Shown: positions 24,315-32,189 of the stretch, one piece after another
Position numbering within the stretch: the stretch's first letter is position 1
How the letters are laid out: each line of letters begins with the position of its first letter
Assembly: GCA_028821575.1 (NCBI GenBank)
Contig: JAPPFW010000031.1
Span: 1-35,684 of the forward strand
DNA length: 35,684 bases
Direction: 5' to 3'
Source: a bacterium
Lineage (GTDB): Bacteria > Actinomycetota > Acidimicrobiia > Spongiisociales > Spongiisociaceae
Program-made: the position numbers and the translations under genes
The notes under the pieces: generated by a model
What the model was told of the DNA's origin: nothing
The model's input: only the letters and a program-made list of their open reading frames with translations
Databases searched by the model: none

Positions 24315-25127
24315 GTGGGCTCCTCGGGCCCTGCTTCTCCTCCCAGCCGCCAGGTTGCGGTCATCACGGGCGCAGCCGGGGTGATCGGCGAGGCGATCGC
24401 CCGCTCCTTCGTGGCCGCAGGTATCCGGGTGGTACTCGGGGACGTGAGGGACGCAGCGCTGCGCCGGTTGGCGACCGAACTCGGGGGCGATTCCGTTGCC
24501 GTGGCTTGCCCGGTCGACCTGAGCCGGCCAGACGATGTGCACAGGCTGGTGGCGACGGCTCCCGAGGCCTACGGCAGGCTGGACGCCCTGGTCAACGTGG
24601 CCGGGATCACCCACGTCGACGACATCCTGGAGATCCCGCTGGACACGTGGCGCCACGTTCTGGCGGTCAACCTGGAGGCTCCGCTGCTGGCATCGCAGCA
24701 GGCGGCTCGGCTCATGTCTGCGCAGGACATCGACCCCGACACCGAGAGAAGGGGAATCATCGTCAACATCGGCTCCCAGGGCGCCGAATTCCCGATCCCG
24801 ACTTCTACGGCGTACGGCGTCAGCAAGGTGGCGCTCAACTATCTATCGAGGACTCTCGCCGCGGCACTCGACCAGAGCGCCATCGCCAGCACGGTGGTCT
24901 ACCCGGGTATGGTCTACGAGGGTATGTGGAAGTGGGTGAACAGGCAGCGAAGCCAGCTGTGGGGACATGACTTCGACGAGGTCGTCCGGCGGGACCTGGC
25001 GGAGACACCGACGGGTAGCTTCCAGGATCCCGAGGACCTGGCGCGGATAGTCCTCTACGCCGTTGCAACTCCCGGGATGGTCACCAACGGCAGGATCATC
25101 TGGTCGGAAGCTCATCTCGAGTGGTGA
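24315..25127 (+). CDS. Short-chain dehydrogenase/reductase (SDR)
   Basis: A 270-residue SDR with TGAAGVIGEAIARSF near residue 18, Asp after beta2 (VVLGDVRD), NVAGI, catalytic Ser in NIGSQG and YGVSK. GTG start, with TAGGAG 8 bases upstream overlapping the previous stop. Its N-terminal motif TGAAGVIGEAIARSF echoes the preceding gene (TGACGGIGEAIVRSF), but the rest is clearly different, so they are not recent duplicates. It probably catalyses another oxidation step in the same pathway. Confidence 0.93.
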   Translation: MGSSGPASPPSRQVAVITGAAGVIGEAIARSFVAAGIRVVLGDVRDAALRRLATELGGDSVAVACPVDLSRPDDVHRLVATAPEAYGRLDALVNVAGITHVDDILEIPLDTWRHVLAVNLEAPLLASQQAARLMSAQDIDPDTERRGIIVNIGSQGAEFPIPTSTAYGVSKVALNYLSRTLAAALDQSAIASTVVYPGMVYEGMWKWVNRQRSQLWGHDFDEVVRRDLAETPTGSFQDPEDLARIVLYAVATPGMVTNGRIIWSEAHLEW

Positions 25128-25229
25128 ACCTGGTGAACCTCGCCCGCGGGCCTTGCGACAGCCGCCCTTGCCGGCGTATGCCGCTCCGCTGCGCCAAAGC
25201 CTGACCATCACAGAGATCGGAAAGAACTC

Positions 25230-26369
25230 ATGCGAATCGAGTCCGTAGAACCGCTCCTCTTCTACCAATGGCTGGTGGTCCGTATAGAGACTGACAACGG
25301 CATAGTCGGCTACGGGCCGGCGGCCCATTGGGGGTTCCCGGAGTCTGTGGAGCGGATCGTCAACTCCTTCCGGGACAAGCTCGTCGGGAGCGACCCGCTG
25401 CGGATAGAGCAGCACTGGGACCGGCACTTCCACTGGAAGCCGTTCCGTGACGGGGTGCTCACCGCGGCCATCGCTGCGGTCGACATCGCACTCTGGGACA
25501 TCGCCGGGCGGCACTTCGGCGTTCCTGCCTACCAGCTGCTGGGCGGGAAGCAGCGCGACAGCGCCCGGCTCCACCTTCTCGTCTTCGACGGACCCAACTC
25601 GTCGGTCGACGAACTGGTGGAAGCAGTGAGCGACGCCGTATCCCAGGGCTACACGGCGGTCAAGATCGATGCGCTGCCCGACTATCTCGTCGAGAAGCAG
25701 CAGACGTACAGCGGAACGCTCCAGGTCGTGATGGACAGGGTCGCTGCGGTCCGGGAGACTATCGGTTGGGATCGCGACCTGATCCTCGAGATACACCGGG
25801 ATCTCAGTCCCGGCGAAGTGGTGGCGCTGGCTGCGGAACTGGAGCCCTTCCGGCTCTACTACATCGAGGATCCGATCCCGCCTCACAGCGTCGACTCCCA
25901 TGGGGATGTGGTCCGCAAGATGCGAGTCCCGGTGGGAGCGGGCGAGCGCGCCAACACCATCTGGGAGTTCCGGGAGTTGCTGAGCCGGGGAGTCAGCTTC
26001 CTGCGCCCGGACATCGGTCTTTCCGGCGGTCTGACCCACTGCCGCAAGATCGCCGCGCTGGCGGAGTCCTTCCACGCCGAGGTGATCGCCCACAATGCGT
26101 TCTCGCCATTGCTCACCGCCGCCACCCTGCAGCTCTACGCTTCGATTCCCAACTGCGGGACTCTCGAGTTCATACCGTGGGAAGAGGAACCCCCTCGTAC
26201 GGACATGCTCAGGACACCTCTTACCCGTGAGGGCGGCTACATGGTGGTTCCGGACGGTCCCGGGCTGGGCGTCGATCTGGACCCGGCCATCCTCGAGCTC
26301 CCGTATGCGCGCTGGAAGTATCCCGAGGATGTCCGGATGCGCGACGACGGCTCGGTGTTCAGGAAGTAG
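25230..26369 (+). CDS. Enolase-superfamily sugar-acid dehydratase (galactonate dehydratase-like)
   Basis: This 379-residue protein has the capping domain and barrel of the mandelate racemase group. Key residues: Lys145 (AVKIDA), Glu187 with His189 two later (LEIHRD), Glu213 (YIEDPIPP), Glu239 (GAGERAN) and His288 (AHNAFSPLLTAATLQL). The ExH at the first ligand and the HNxxxP segment resemble galactonate- or gluconate-type dehydratases, which give 2-keto-3-deoxy acids. ATG start, 102 bp after the SDR. It converges with the amidohydrolase gene (32-bp gap with a weak GGCCC/GGGCC hairpin). Confidence 0.92.
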   Translation: MRIESVEPLLFYQWLVVRIETDNGIVGYGPAAHWGFPESVERIVNSFRDKLVGSDPLRIEQHWDRHFHWKPFRDGVLTAAIAAVDIALWDIAGRHFGVPAYQLLGGKQRDSARLHLLVFDGPNSSVDELVEAVSDAVSQGYTAVKIDALPDYLVEKQQTYSGTLQVVMDRVAAVRETIGWDRDLILEIHRDLSPGEVVALAAELEPFRLYYIEDPIPPHSVDSHGDVVRKMRVPVGAGERANTIWEFRELLSRGVSFLRPDIGLSGGLTHCRKIAALAESFHAEVIAHNAFSPLLTAATLQLYASIPNCGTLEFIPWEEEPPRTDMLRTPLTREGGYMVVPDGPGLGVDLDPAILELPYARWKYPEDVRMRDDGSVFRK

Positions 26370-26401
26370 CAGGCACCCGAGGCCCGACCGGGGCCGGAAC
26401 G

Positions 26402-27274
26402 TCAGATGCGGTAGTAGCGCTCCGCATTCCGCGCGAAGAGTTTGTCCTGCTCGTCAGCGGAGAAGCCGGCGATCACCCGGCGGTAGGCCTCCAGCAAAGT
26501 GTCGAAGCCGCTGTACAGGCGGTCTACCGGCCAGTTGGTGCCGAACATGCACCTGTCCACTCCGAAAATGTCGATGGTCTCGAGGATCCATGGACGGATG
26601 CTGTCGACGGTCCAGTTCCGGTCCCGCATGCCGAGCCCGGAGATCTTGACAACCATGTTCGGGGCCTGGGCGAACGTCGCCATGCCCTTGCGCCAATGGC
26701 GGAAGCACTCGACGGTTCTCTCGTAGGGGAGGCCGGTATGGGTTACCACGACCCACATGTCCGGGAAGGAGTGCGCCAACCGTAACCCGGCATCGGCCCG
26801 CTCCCACTCGCCGTTCAGGTCGAAGGAGAGGCCGCGACGCTCCAGTTCGGCTACTCCCCGCCGGAAGGCCGGCTCGTCCAGCATGTCGTCGTGACCCATC
26901 ATGCGGACACCCCTCATGTTCGGGCTCTCGCAGTGACGGTCCAACTCCTCGCCCGCGTCGGGGCTCCGGAAGTCGGTGTGGGCGACGATCCCATGCGGGA
27001 AGCCGTGAACGTCGGCGATTCCTTGCAGCCATCTGGTCTCGACGGTCGGGTCCGGCCCGCTGAAGTCAGCCTGTACGTGGACCGACTTGACCACGTTCTG
27101 GGTTGCGTAGTCGGCGAGCAGATCCTCGATCAAGAAGTTCTCGCGGATCGATGCGTAATCACCCAGGTAGTCCGTTTCCCCGGGAGTGCCGTCCCCGGTC
27201 AGCCACGCGTAGGGATACGAGTCGAGATCCCAAAGGTGGTGATGTGTGTCGACGAATGCCGGGCCCGGTTCCAC
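26402..27274 (-). CDS. Amidohydrolase_2 / COG3618-type hydrolase (fuconolactonase-like)
   Basis: About 290 residues of TIM-barrel hydrolase. The N-terminal HxH-like motif FVDTHHHLWDL and LTGDGT resemble lactonases of the COG3618 group. VVTHTGLPYE carries a conserved His and MFGTNWPVDRLYSG is the typical C-terminal segment. The frame is open to a GTG at 27388, but the extra 38 residues are an Arg/Pro-rich stretch with no homologous look and the family usually begins just before VDTHHH, so GTG 27274 is preferred; neither has a good RBS. With adjacent dehydrogenases and a dehydratase, a sugar-lactone hydrolase role is likely. Confidence 0.85.
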   Translation of the reverse strand: MEPGPAFVDTHHHLWDLDSYPYAWLTGDGTPGETDYLGDYASIRENFLIEDLLADYATQNVVKSVHVQADFSGPDPTVETRWLQGIADVHGFPHGIVAHTDFRSPDAGEELDRHCESPNMRGVRMMGHDDMLDEPAFRRGVAELERRGLSFDLNGEWERADAGLRLAHSFPDMWVVVTHTGLPYERTVECFRHWRKGMATFAQAPNMVVKISGLGMRDRNWTVDSIRPWILETIDIFGVDRCMFGTNWPVDRLYSGFDTLLEAYRRVIAGFSADEQDKLFARNAERYYRI

Positions 27275-27360
27275 GTCGAGAAGGATAGCGGTTGGATGCC
27301 CGGGACCCGTGGCCGGTCGGCGACGCCGACGCAACGATACCGCCGACCGAGCCGGAGAGG

Positions 27361-27470
27361 GCAAGGTCCAGCGCAAATTTTTTGTCACAATAGATAATTA
27401 GCCTGTAGTTAGTGACTTATGAGAATTATTGTTAGCTCACTAATACCTGTTGATCAGAAGGAGAATCTTG
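27361..27470. promoter_or_regulatory. AT-rich divergent region with TTAGTGA/TCACTAA inverted repeat
   Basis: Between about 27376 and 27445 the sequence is far more AT-rich than its surroundings. TTAGTGA (27409-27415) is mirrored by TCACTAA (27437-27443). The AAGGAG at 27458-27463 serves the protease gene. Promoters for both directions probably lie here. Confidence 0.45.
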
Positions 27471-27830
27471 GTGGGGGCTACATACGTAGATGTAACAGTT
27501 CGCAATCCGGCCGATCTCGATAGGTCGTGGACCGGCTCGTTCCTGGTGGATACGGGCACTTTCGACTCGATGGCGCCGAGTTCCGTTCTCGAGGCCATCG
27601 GACTCGAGCCGGTGTCGAGCCGCGAGTACGAACTGGCCGACGGCAGCATTGTTACCTACGGTATCGGCGTCGCAGTGCTCGAGTTCGAGGGCGTGCTCAT
27701 CGGCAACACGGTCGTATTCGGCGAGGAGGGAGTCGAGTCGCTGCTCGCCGTTACGGCGCTCGAGTCCGGTGGGTTCAAGGTGGATCCCCGCCGGGAGGAA
27801 TTGAAGCGGCTGCCGACGATGCGCTTGTAG
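27471..27830 (+). CDS. Retropepsin-like clan AA aspartic protease
   Basis: A 119-residue protein from GTG 27471, the codon best spaced from AAGGAG. TTG 27468 and TTG 27450 are alternatives. The single catalytic motif is FLVDTGTFDS with Asp27. YELADGSIVTYGIGVAVLEFEG and the end LLAVTALESGGFKVDPRREELKRLP match the bacterial/archaeal clan AA family whose members carry DTGF. One Asp motif means it must act as a homodimer. No signal peptide, so cytoplasmic. Targets are unknown and no obvious partner gene lies beside it. Confidence 0.85.
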   Translation: MGATYVDVTVRNPADLDRSWTGSFLVDTGTFDSMAPSSVLEAIGLEPVSSREYELADGSIVTYGIGVAVLEFEGVLIGNTVVFGEEGVESLLAVTALESGGFKVDPRREELKRLPTMRL

Positions 27831-27900
27831 AACGGACTCTAACCGTGAGGGGTACCATTAATGAGATCGGCGCCGCGGGGCGTCACCAGGTAGCGGACGG

Positions 27901-28293
27901 TCAGGCGATCCGGTAGTCGAGGACGTACGAGTGCGCACCTTGGTCGTTGTCTATCTGTAGCGTCCCCGAGATGCCGGTCAACTCTCCGGTGCCCGAGTCG
28001 GGAACGATCGTTACGGCAAGCCGTGCATCGCCCCTGTCCATCACTCCGCTGTGCTGGAGCACGAACGAGCCCGACTTCCCGCCGACCGAGCCCTCGAAGT
28101 GCTCGATCGCCACGTAACCCGCCGAACCGGGAGTACCCGTGAAGGCTGCGATCATCTGTGCCTCCGAGACGCCGACCACGTCGCCGGTGAACACCTTGCG
28201 CACCACGTTGCGGTTCAGTTTCACACCGTCCTGCTCCAGGAACGGGGGCTCGGCCTCGATGTCGACATCCATCGGACCGCGGGCCGTGGTCAT
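27901..28293 (-). CDS. DUF3224 family protein
   Basis: This 130-residue protein matches the actinobacterial DUF3224 pattern in order: VVRKVFTGDVVGVSEAQMIAAFT, GSAGYVAIEHFEGSVGGKSG, SFVLQHSGVMDRGDARLAVTIVPDSGTGELTGISG and a final HSYVLDYRI strand. The family is a beta-barrel similar to allene oxide cyclase and has no settled function. ATG start, with a weak AAAGGTAG upstream. It converges with the protease gene (70 bp). Confidence 0.9.
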   Translation of the reverse strand: MTTARGPMDVDIEAEPPFLEQDGVKLNRNVVRKVFTGDVVGVSEAQMIAAFTGTPGSAGYVAIEHFEGSVGGKSGSFVLQHSGVMDRGDARLAVTIVPDSGTGELTGISGTLQIDNDQGAHSYVLDYRIA

Positions 28294-28332
28294 GACTAAC
28301 TACCTTTCCGTTGTCGGAAGTGTTCGCGCGAG

Positions 28333-28350
28333 CCGAGGTTACCGCCTCGG
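28333..28350. terminator. Short hairpin after the membrane-protein gene
   Basis: CCGAGG (28333-28338) pairs with CCTCGG (28345-28350) around 6 nt, 22 bp past the membrane-protein stop on the minus strand. The stem is short and there is no T-run, so this is tentative. Confidence 0.3.
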
Positions 28351-28371
28351 GAAGGCCCGGGGCAGGGGCGG

Positions 28372-29082
28372 CTACGCCGTGCTGGCCTGTGCGGCACTCC
28401 CCGCCTTGAGATACCTCACACCGAGTATGACGAACCAGATCACCCACGGGAAGTAGCAGAGCCTGCCCAGCGTGATCATGGCCTCGCTGGGTGCGCTGTG
28501 CCCGATGATGAGAGCCACCAGGGCGACGACGGAGACCGCGGCGATCACCAACGAGGCGACCTTGTGGAAGCCCATCGGGTCTCTGGCCGACAGGCTCAGG
28601 CTGAAGGCCAGGACGCCCACCGACACCACCATGCTGGAGATGAGGGTGATGGCGATGCCCATCTCGTGAACCGGTATCGCGGCTTGGATCGCCTGCTCGG
28701 ATTGGATACGGGTCTCCGCGAGGATGTGCGTCGTCCCTTCGGAGAGTATCCACCCGAAACCGCCCAGGGTCATGCCCAGGATTCCGAATCGCGACAAGGC
28801 GGCGGCCGTGTCGTCCTCGGCGATCACCCGACTGATGACGATCGCCCGATTGACGCCGGCCAACCCGTAGATCATCAGGAGCAGACCGAGAGGTATGAAG
28901 AGCGCCACGACATGGGACATGGCCGGGTTGGACGCCAAAGCCCTTACCTTCCCGGCGGCGTCGCTCGACGCCACGCTGTCGACGAGCATCCCGCCCGGTT
29001 CGAGCAGGAAGAACAACAACGCCAAGGTCGGCCCTACGATTAGAGCCAGGGCTTCCAGCTTGTTGACCGATCCGCTTTCCAC
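28372..29082 (-). CDS. Multi-pass membrane protein, hypothetical
   Basis: About 236 residues with roughly seven hydrophobic segments. The first (LEALALIVGPTLALLFFLLEPGG) precedes a DSVASSDAAGKVRAL loop. GTG 29082 is preferred because AAGGGG lies 5 bases upstream; the frame opens to 29172, but the added residues are Arg/Ser-rich and unlikely. The layout resembles DUF4386-like bacterial membrane proteins, though I cannot assign a family firmly. It neighbours the DUF3224 gene on the same strand and is divergent from the ArsP operon. Confidence 0.8.
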   Translation of the reverse strand: MESGSVNKLEALALIVGPTLALLFFLLEPGGMLVDSVASSDAAGKVRALASNPAMSHVVALFIPLGLLLMIYGLAGVNRAIVISRVIAEDDTAAALSRFGILGMTLGGFGWILSEGTTHILAETRIQSEQAIQAAIPVHEMGIAITLISSMVVSVGVLAFSLSLSARDPMGFHKVASLVIAAVSVVALVALIIGHSAPSEAMITLGRLCYFPWVIWFVILGVRYLKAGSAAQASTA

Positions 29083-29228
29083 CGCTACCCCTTCCGTTCC
29101 TGCGCTTTCGCTCCGCGACAAGGATAAACGGAGTCGCTGCCCGGCCGTCGGGCCATTTCGGCCAGTTCCCACGTTGCCGACCTCGACCTATCTCGGTGAT
29201 GGATGGGCACCAATGAATAGACAGCTCT

Positions 29229-29253
29229 CTATATAGGTGATAGTCTATATATA
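29229..29253 (+). promoter_or_regulatory. Probable ArsR operator/promoter ahead of the ArsP permease
   Basis: TATATAG (29230-29236) is mirrored by CTATATA (29245-29251) with an 8-bp spacer, and CTATATA recurs in direct orientation 16 bp apart. It is an AT island in G+C-rich DNA, 47 bp before the permease ATG. ArsR/SmtB repressors bind such AT-rich imperfect palindromes, and an ArsR gene ends this operon. Confidence 0.5.
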
Positions 29254-29299
29254 TGGAGTCGGGACTATCGACAGATGCGGATAGGCGTGGTGGTGAAAC

Positions 29300-30244
29300 A
29301 TGGCTGAGTTGTTGACGGAGGTAGCAGGCGACGTAGGGTCCACCTTGCTGCTGACCTGGCCATTCCTGGTTATCTCCATCGTTGGGGCGGCGGCGCTGAC
29401 CACCTATGTCGGAACGGACCGTCTCGAGGGATGGCTCCGCCGTCGTGTCTGGGTTGGGGTCGTGGGGGCGGTGGCATTGGCCAGCCTGACGCCGTTCTGC
29501 TCGTGCGGGACCACCGCGGTGATAATCGCGGGAATGGCGGCCTCGACTCCTTGGGCGCCGCTGGTGGCGTTCATGGTGTCGTCCCCGCTCACCAGTCCGG
29601 CCGAGTTGCTGCTGTCCGCCGGACTCATGGGCTGGCCCTTCGCTCTGACGTTCTTCATAGGAACGGTCGCCATCGGGCTGGCCGCGGGCGGCCTGACCGC
29701 GGTCATCGAGAGGTCGGGGTGGCTCCGGGGCCAAGCGCGTGTGAGGGCCTCCGAGTCCCGATGCGCGGACGCGTGCGGCGCCCGGCTGGCTACCGGACCC
29801 GGTACGGCATCGGTTCGAGAGCTGCAAACCGGGCGCGCCCGACTGGGGGAGTTCGCCCGTGAGGTAGGGGTGACCGGTCGCCGACTCCTGGTTTTCTTCC
29901 TCGTGTTCACGACGATCGGATATCTGGTGATAAGGGCGATCCCCACCGACTGGGTCACCGGCCTGCTGGGTCGCGGCGCATCGGGCGCGGTTCCCCTGGC
30001 CGCCCTGGTAGGAATCCCGGCTTACGTGAACACAGAGGCCTCCCTTCCGCTGGTGGCGGCGCTGGTGGATGGCGGGATGGGTAGGGGAGCGGCGCTGGCG
30101 TTCCTCGTGACCGGTGCTGGGGCCAGCATCGGGTCCGTCTCCGGCCTGCTGGTCATCGCCCGCCGCCGGGTTGTCGGACTCGTGTTGGGCATCCTCCTGT
30201 TAGGGGGGATGGTGCTGGGCTGGGTCGGTGAGATGATCCTGTGA
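29300..30244 (+). CDS. arsP: ArsP-type permease (DUF318 / PF03773 family)
   Basis: A 314-residue membrane protein with about eight hydrophobic segments. The family signature TPFCSCG (64-70, Cys67 and Cys69) is followed by SSPLTSPAELLLSAG. A hydrophilic loop of about 50 residues (RVRASESRCADACGARL...) separates the two halves, and the second half has GIPAYVNTEASLPLV. Characterised ArsP proteins export trivalent organoarsenicals, with the paired Cys binding arsenic. An ArsR-family gene starts 19 bp after the stop. Selenium or other thiophilic substrates are possible. Confidence 0.88.
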   Translation: MAELLTEVAGDVGSTLLLTWPFLVISIVGAAALTTYVGTDRLEGWLRRRVWVGVVGAVALASLTPFCSCGTTAVIIAGMAASTPWAPLVAFMVSSPLTSPAELLLSAGLMGWPFALTFFIGTVAIGLAAGGLTAVIERSGWLRGQARVRASESRCADACGARLATGPGTASVRELQTGRARLGEFAREVGVTGRRLLVFFLVFTTIGYLVIRAIPTDWVTGLLGRGASGAVPLAALVGIPAYVNTEASLPLVAALVDGGMGRGAALAFLVTGAGASIGSVSGLLVIARRRVVGLVLGILLLGGMVLGWVGEMIL

Positions 30245-30263
30245 GAAAAGGAGGTAATGGAAA

Positions 30264-30620
30264 ATGGAAACCGTGACCGATTGTTGTGCTCCGGCCGGAG
30301 ATGGATCTCCTTCCGCATGCTGCGCTCCGATTGTCGACGAACCCCTGACGGTGGAACGGGCCGAACAACTGGCCGGCTGGTTCGGAGTGCTGTCGGATCC
30401 CACCAGGCTCCGGCTGCTCAGCCTCATCGGGGCCAAGGGAGAGGCCTGCGCGGCGTGCGAGATGGTGGAACCTCTCGGCGTGTCCCAGCCGACCGTCAGC
30501 CATCACCTGAAGGTCCTACGTCAGGCCGGTCTGGTGAAGTCCGAGAAGCGCGGTCGCTGGGTCTATTACCGGACCGTAGCCCAGCGGTTGGCTGTCCTCA
30601 GCCGGATCCTCCAAGCCTGA
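30264..30620 (+). CDS. ArsR/SmtB-family metalloregulator with two vicinal Cys pairs
   Basis: A 118-residue winged-helix repressor: LSDPTRLRLLSLIG (44-56), recognition helix VSQPTVSHHLKVLRQAGLV and the wing RGRWVYY. Candidate metalloid ligands are Cys7-Cys8, Cys19-Cys20 and Cys62/Cys65. The N-terminal CC-A-P...CC-A-P repeat is not the ELCVCDL box of classical ArsR. AAAAGGAGGT ends 9 bases before the ATG, an almost ideal RBS. It presumably represses the upstream permease until arsenic binds; the operator at 29229 is the candidate site. Confidence 0.9.
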   Translation: METVTDCCAPAGDGSPSACCAPIVDEPLTVERAEQLAGWFGVLSDPTRLRLLSLIGAKGEACAACEMVEPLGVSQPTVSHHLKVLRQAGLVKSEKRGRWVYYRTVAQRLAVLSRILQA

Positions 30621-30961
30621 CCCGAGGCCGTGGCGGGTCGGCCGTTTCACGCCGTCGCAACTACCTCGGATGGTGCGGAACACCGTTACCATGCGCGACC
30701 GATGAAGCAACGCCCCCCTCGGTAATCCGCACCGTGAGTGTACTGTCCTTCGCTTCTGGCTGGAAGTCCTGGCTGCCTCCCCACCTCGACCATCAACGCC
30801 AAACTGCTGTTGGCCTTCACCGTACGGGCGTCCTCCTGCCTGAGATCATGGACGATCACAGAAGCCGCTGTACCGGCCGCAGGCGTACCCACAGGCGAGT
30901 GGCATTAGTGGCTCGTATCGATGGTTGATCCGGGTCCGTTAGACGCTCCTTTGTCGAGTGG
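30621..30961. other. Gene-free stretch after arsR
   Basis: About 340 bp with no credible gene on either strand and no strong hairpin. Short open frames here lack RBS and recognisable domains. Confidence 0.5.
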
Positions 30962-31955
30962 TCAGTTGTCTTGTGTGGTTGTGACGGTGTGGGTGTGGCC
31001 GTTGTCGGCTGCGACGGTGATGGTGTAGCCGCGCAGTGTGATCGAGTCGCCGACTTGTAGCACGGGAGATTCGTCTAGCTGGGCGTTGCCGCGGTCGCGG
31101 GCGAGCTTGATGGGCTGGTGGTAGGTACGGATCAGGGAGTCGATGGTGTGGCGAACGGTACGGTGACGCCATCTATGTTGGCCGGGCCCGCAATTGCGCC
31201 GCCTCCGAAGTGGGAGCTGGGGAACACCGTCAGGACCATGTCGATCATCGAGTAGTCGAACTCGTCATCGGCTAGCGCCATGGCCTCTTCAGAAGCGTCG
31301 AACGGGTTCCCGGTCTCGGGGTTGGAGGCGCGCAGCCAGCGATGGAGCGGTACGAACTCGATGTCGAGGGCGCCGTAGCTGGCGGCTTCGAGGTAGTCGT
31401 CGGCCCAAGGCAGACCCAGCATGGCTTCGGCTTGGGTCGTGTGGGCTGCTGCGGTGTCGGGGAAGTCCACGAACAGCACTGCGATGGTCACCCTAACGTT
31501 TGCGGGTATCTGTGGGTGAAGCGGAAAGCCGGCAGTGACCTCCTAAGTGCTGCCCGGCGGTCGACAGTCGACGGCCGACGGTTCGCCGCTCGCTCCGACC
31601 ACGTGCACCGGCTCGCTGCGGTCGGCCGGCCTTCTGGTGAAGATGATCTGCCGGCCGTCCGGTGACCATCTCGGCGCGTAGTGGAGCGTGTCGGCGCCGG
31701 TGATCGTTTCCTCCTTGAGGCCATCGATGTCCGCGATAACAATGGACGATCCGTCCCCATCGGGCCCGGCGAACGCGATTCGGGCGCCGTCGGGGGACCA
31801 AGCCGGTGAGCGCAGCAAAGCGTCGTTTAGGCGCCCTCATCCACATCATCGAACCGGCTGGACTGCGCCGACGCAGCTCCAGGCATCACTACCGCGGCTG
31901 CCACAGTCACCGCAGTAACAACAGCGACCACCCTAACAAGGCCATTCAACGACAC
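30962..31955 (-). pseudogene. Decayed exported mosaic gene: signal peptide/SLH start, PD40 propeller, M6-like peptidase fragments
   Basis: Four pieces in one direction. From GTG 31955 (GAGGG upstream), a signal peptide ending GAASAQ leads to SRFDDVDEGA, an SLH start, then a stop at 31827. A +1 frame then carries PD40 repeats (AWSPDGARIAF, RWSPDGRQIIF). This frame hits TAG at 31543-31545 but stays open beyond it into ANVRVTIAVLFVDFPD and ASYGALDIEFVPLHRWL, an M6-like peptidase N-terminus, ending at 31132. A third frame carries a VGDSITLRGYTITVAADNG tail to the TGA at 30962. At least two frameshifts, one nonsense codon and probable deletions. Confidence 0.75.
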
Positions 31956-32189
31956 GATGCACCCTCGAGTCCGCCCGCTGCCTCCAGCTAGAAGTGGCGC
32001 GCGGCCCTCTAAACCTGCTACCAGATTCTGGTGCATATTCATGAAAAAAACATTTCTGAACCGGTCTTTTGTGCTGTTATATTCATGAGAAGAATAACGA
32101 AAGAACGGTGCCGGCGGGTTGGTTGGTGTCGTCTGCCCGTGGGAAGGACGAGCCCGACGCCGGGAGACACCGGTGATTGGAGGGGACGA
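31956..32189. promoter_or_regulatory. Divergent promoter region with duplicated ATATTCATGA
   Basis: ATATTCATGA occurs at 32035-32044 and again at 32079-32088, in a 70-bp AT-rich island between the two divergent exported-protein genes. GGAGGGG at about 32178-32184 is the RBS for the TTG at 32190. An ATG at 32085 is the alternative start. Confidence 0.45.

Noticed and set aside
27839-29827. 662-codon minus-strand open frame
   Set aside because: It runs through DUF3224, membrane-protein and ArsP genes in a wrong frame; no motif or RBS.
30686-30892. Small minus-strand open frame after arsR
   Set aside because: No RBS, no hydrophobic or domain pattern; the surrounding 340 bp look non-coding.
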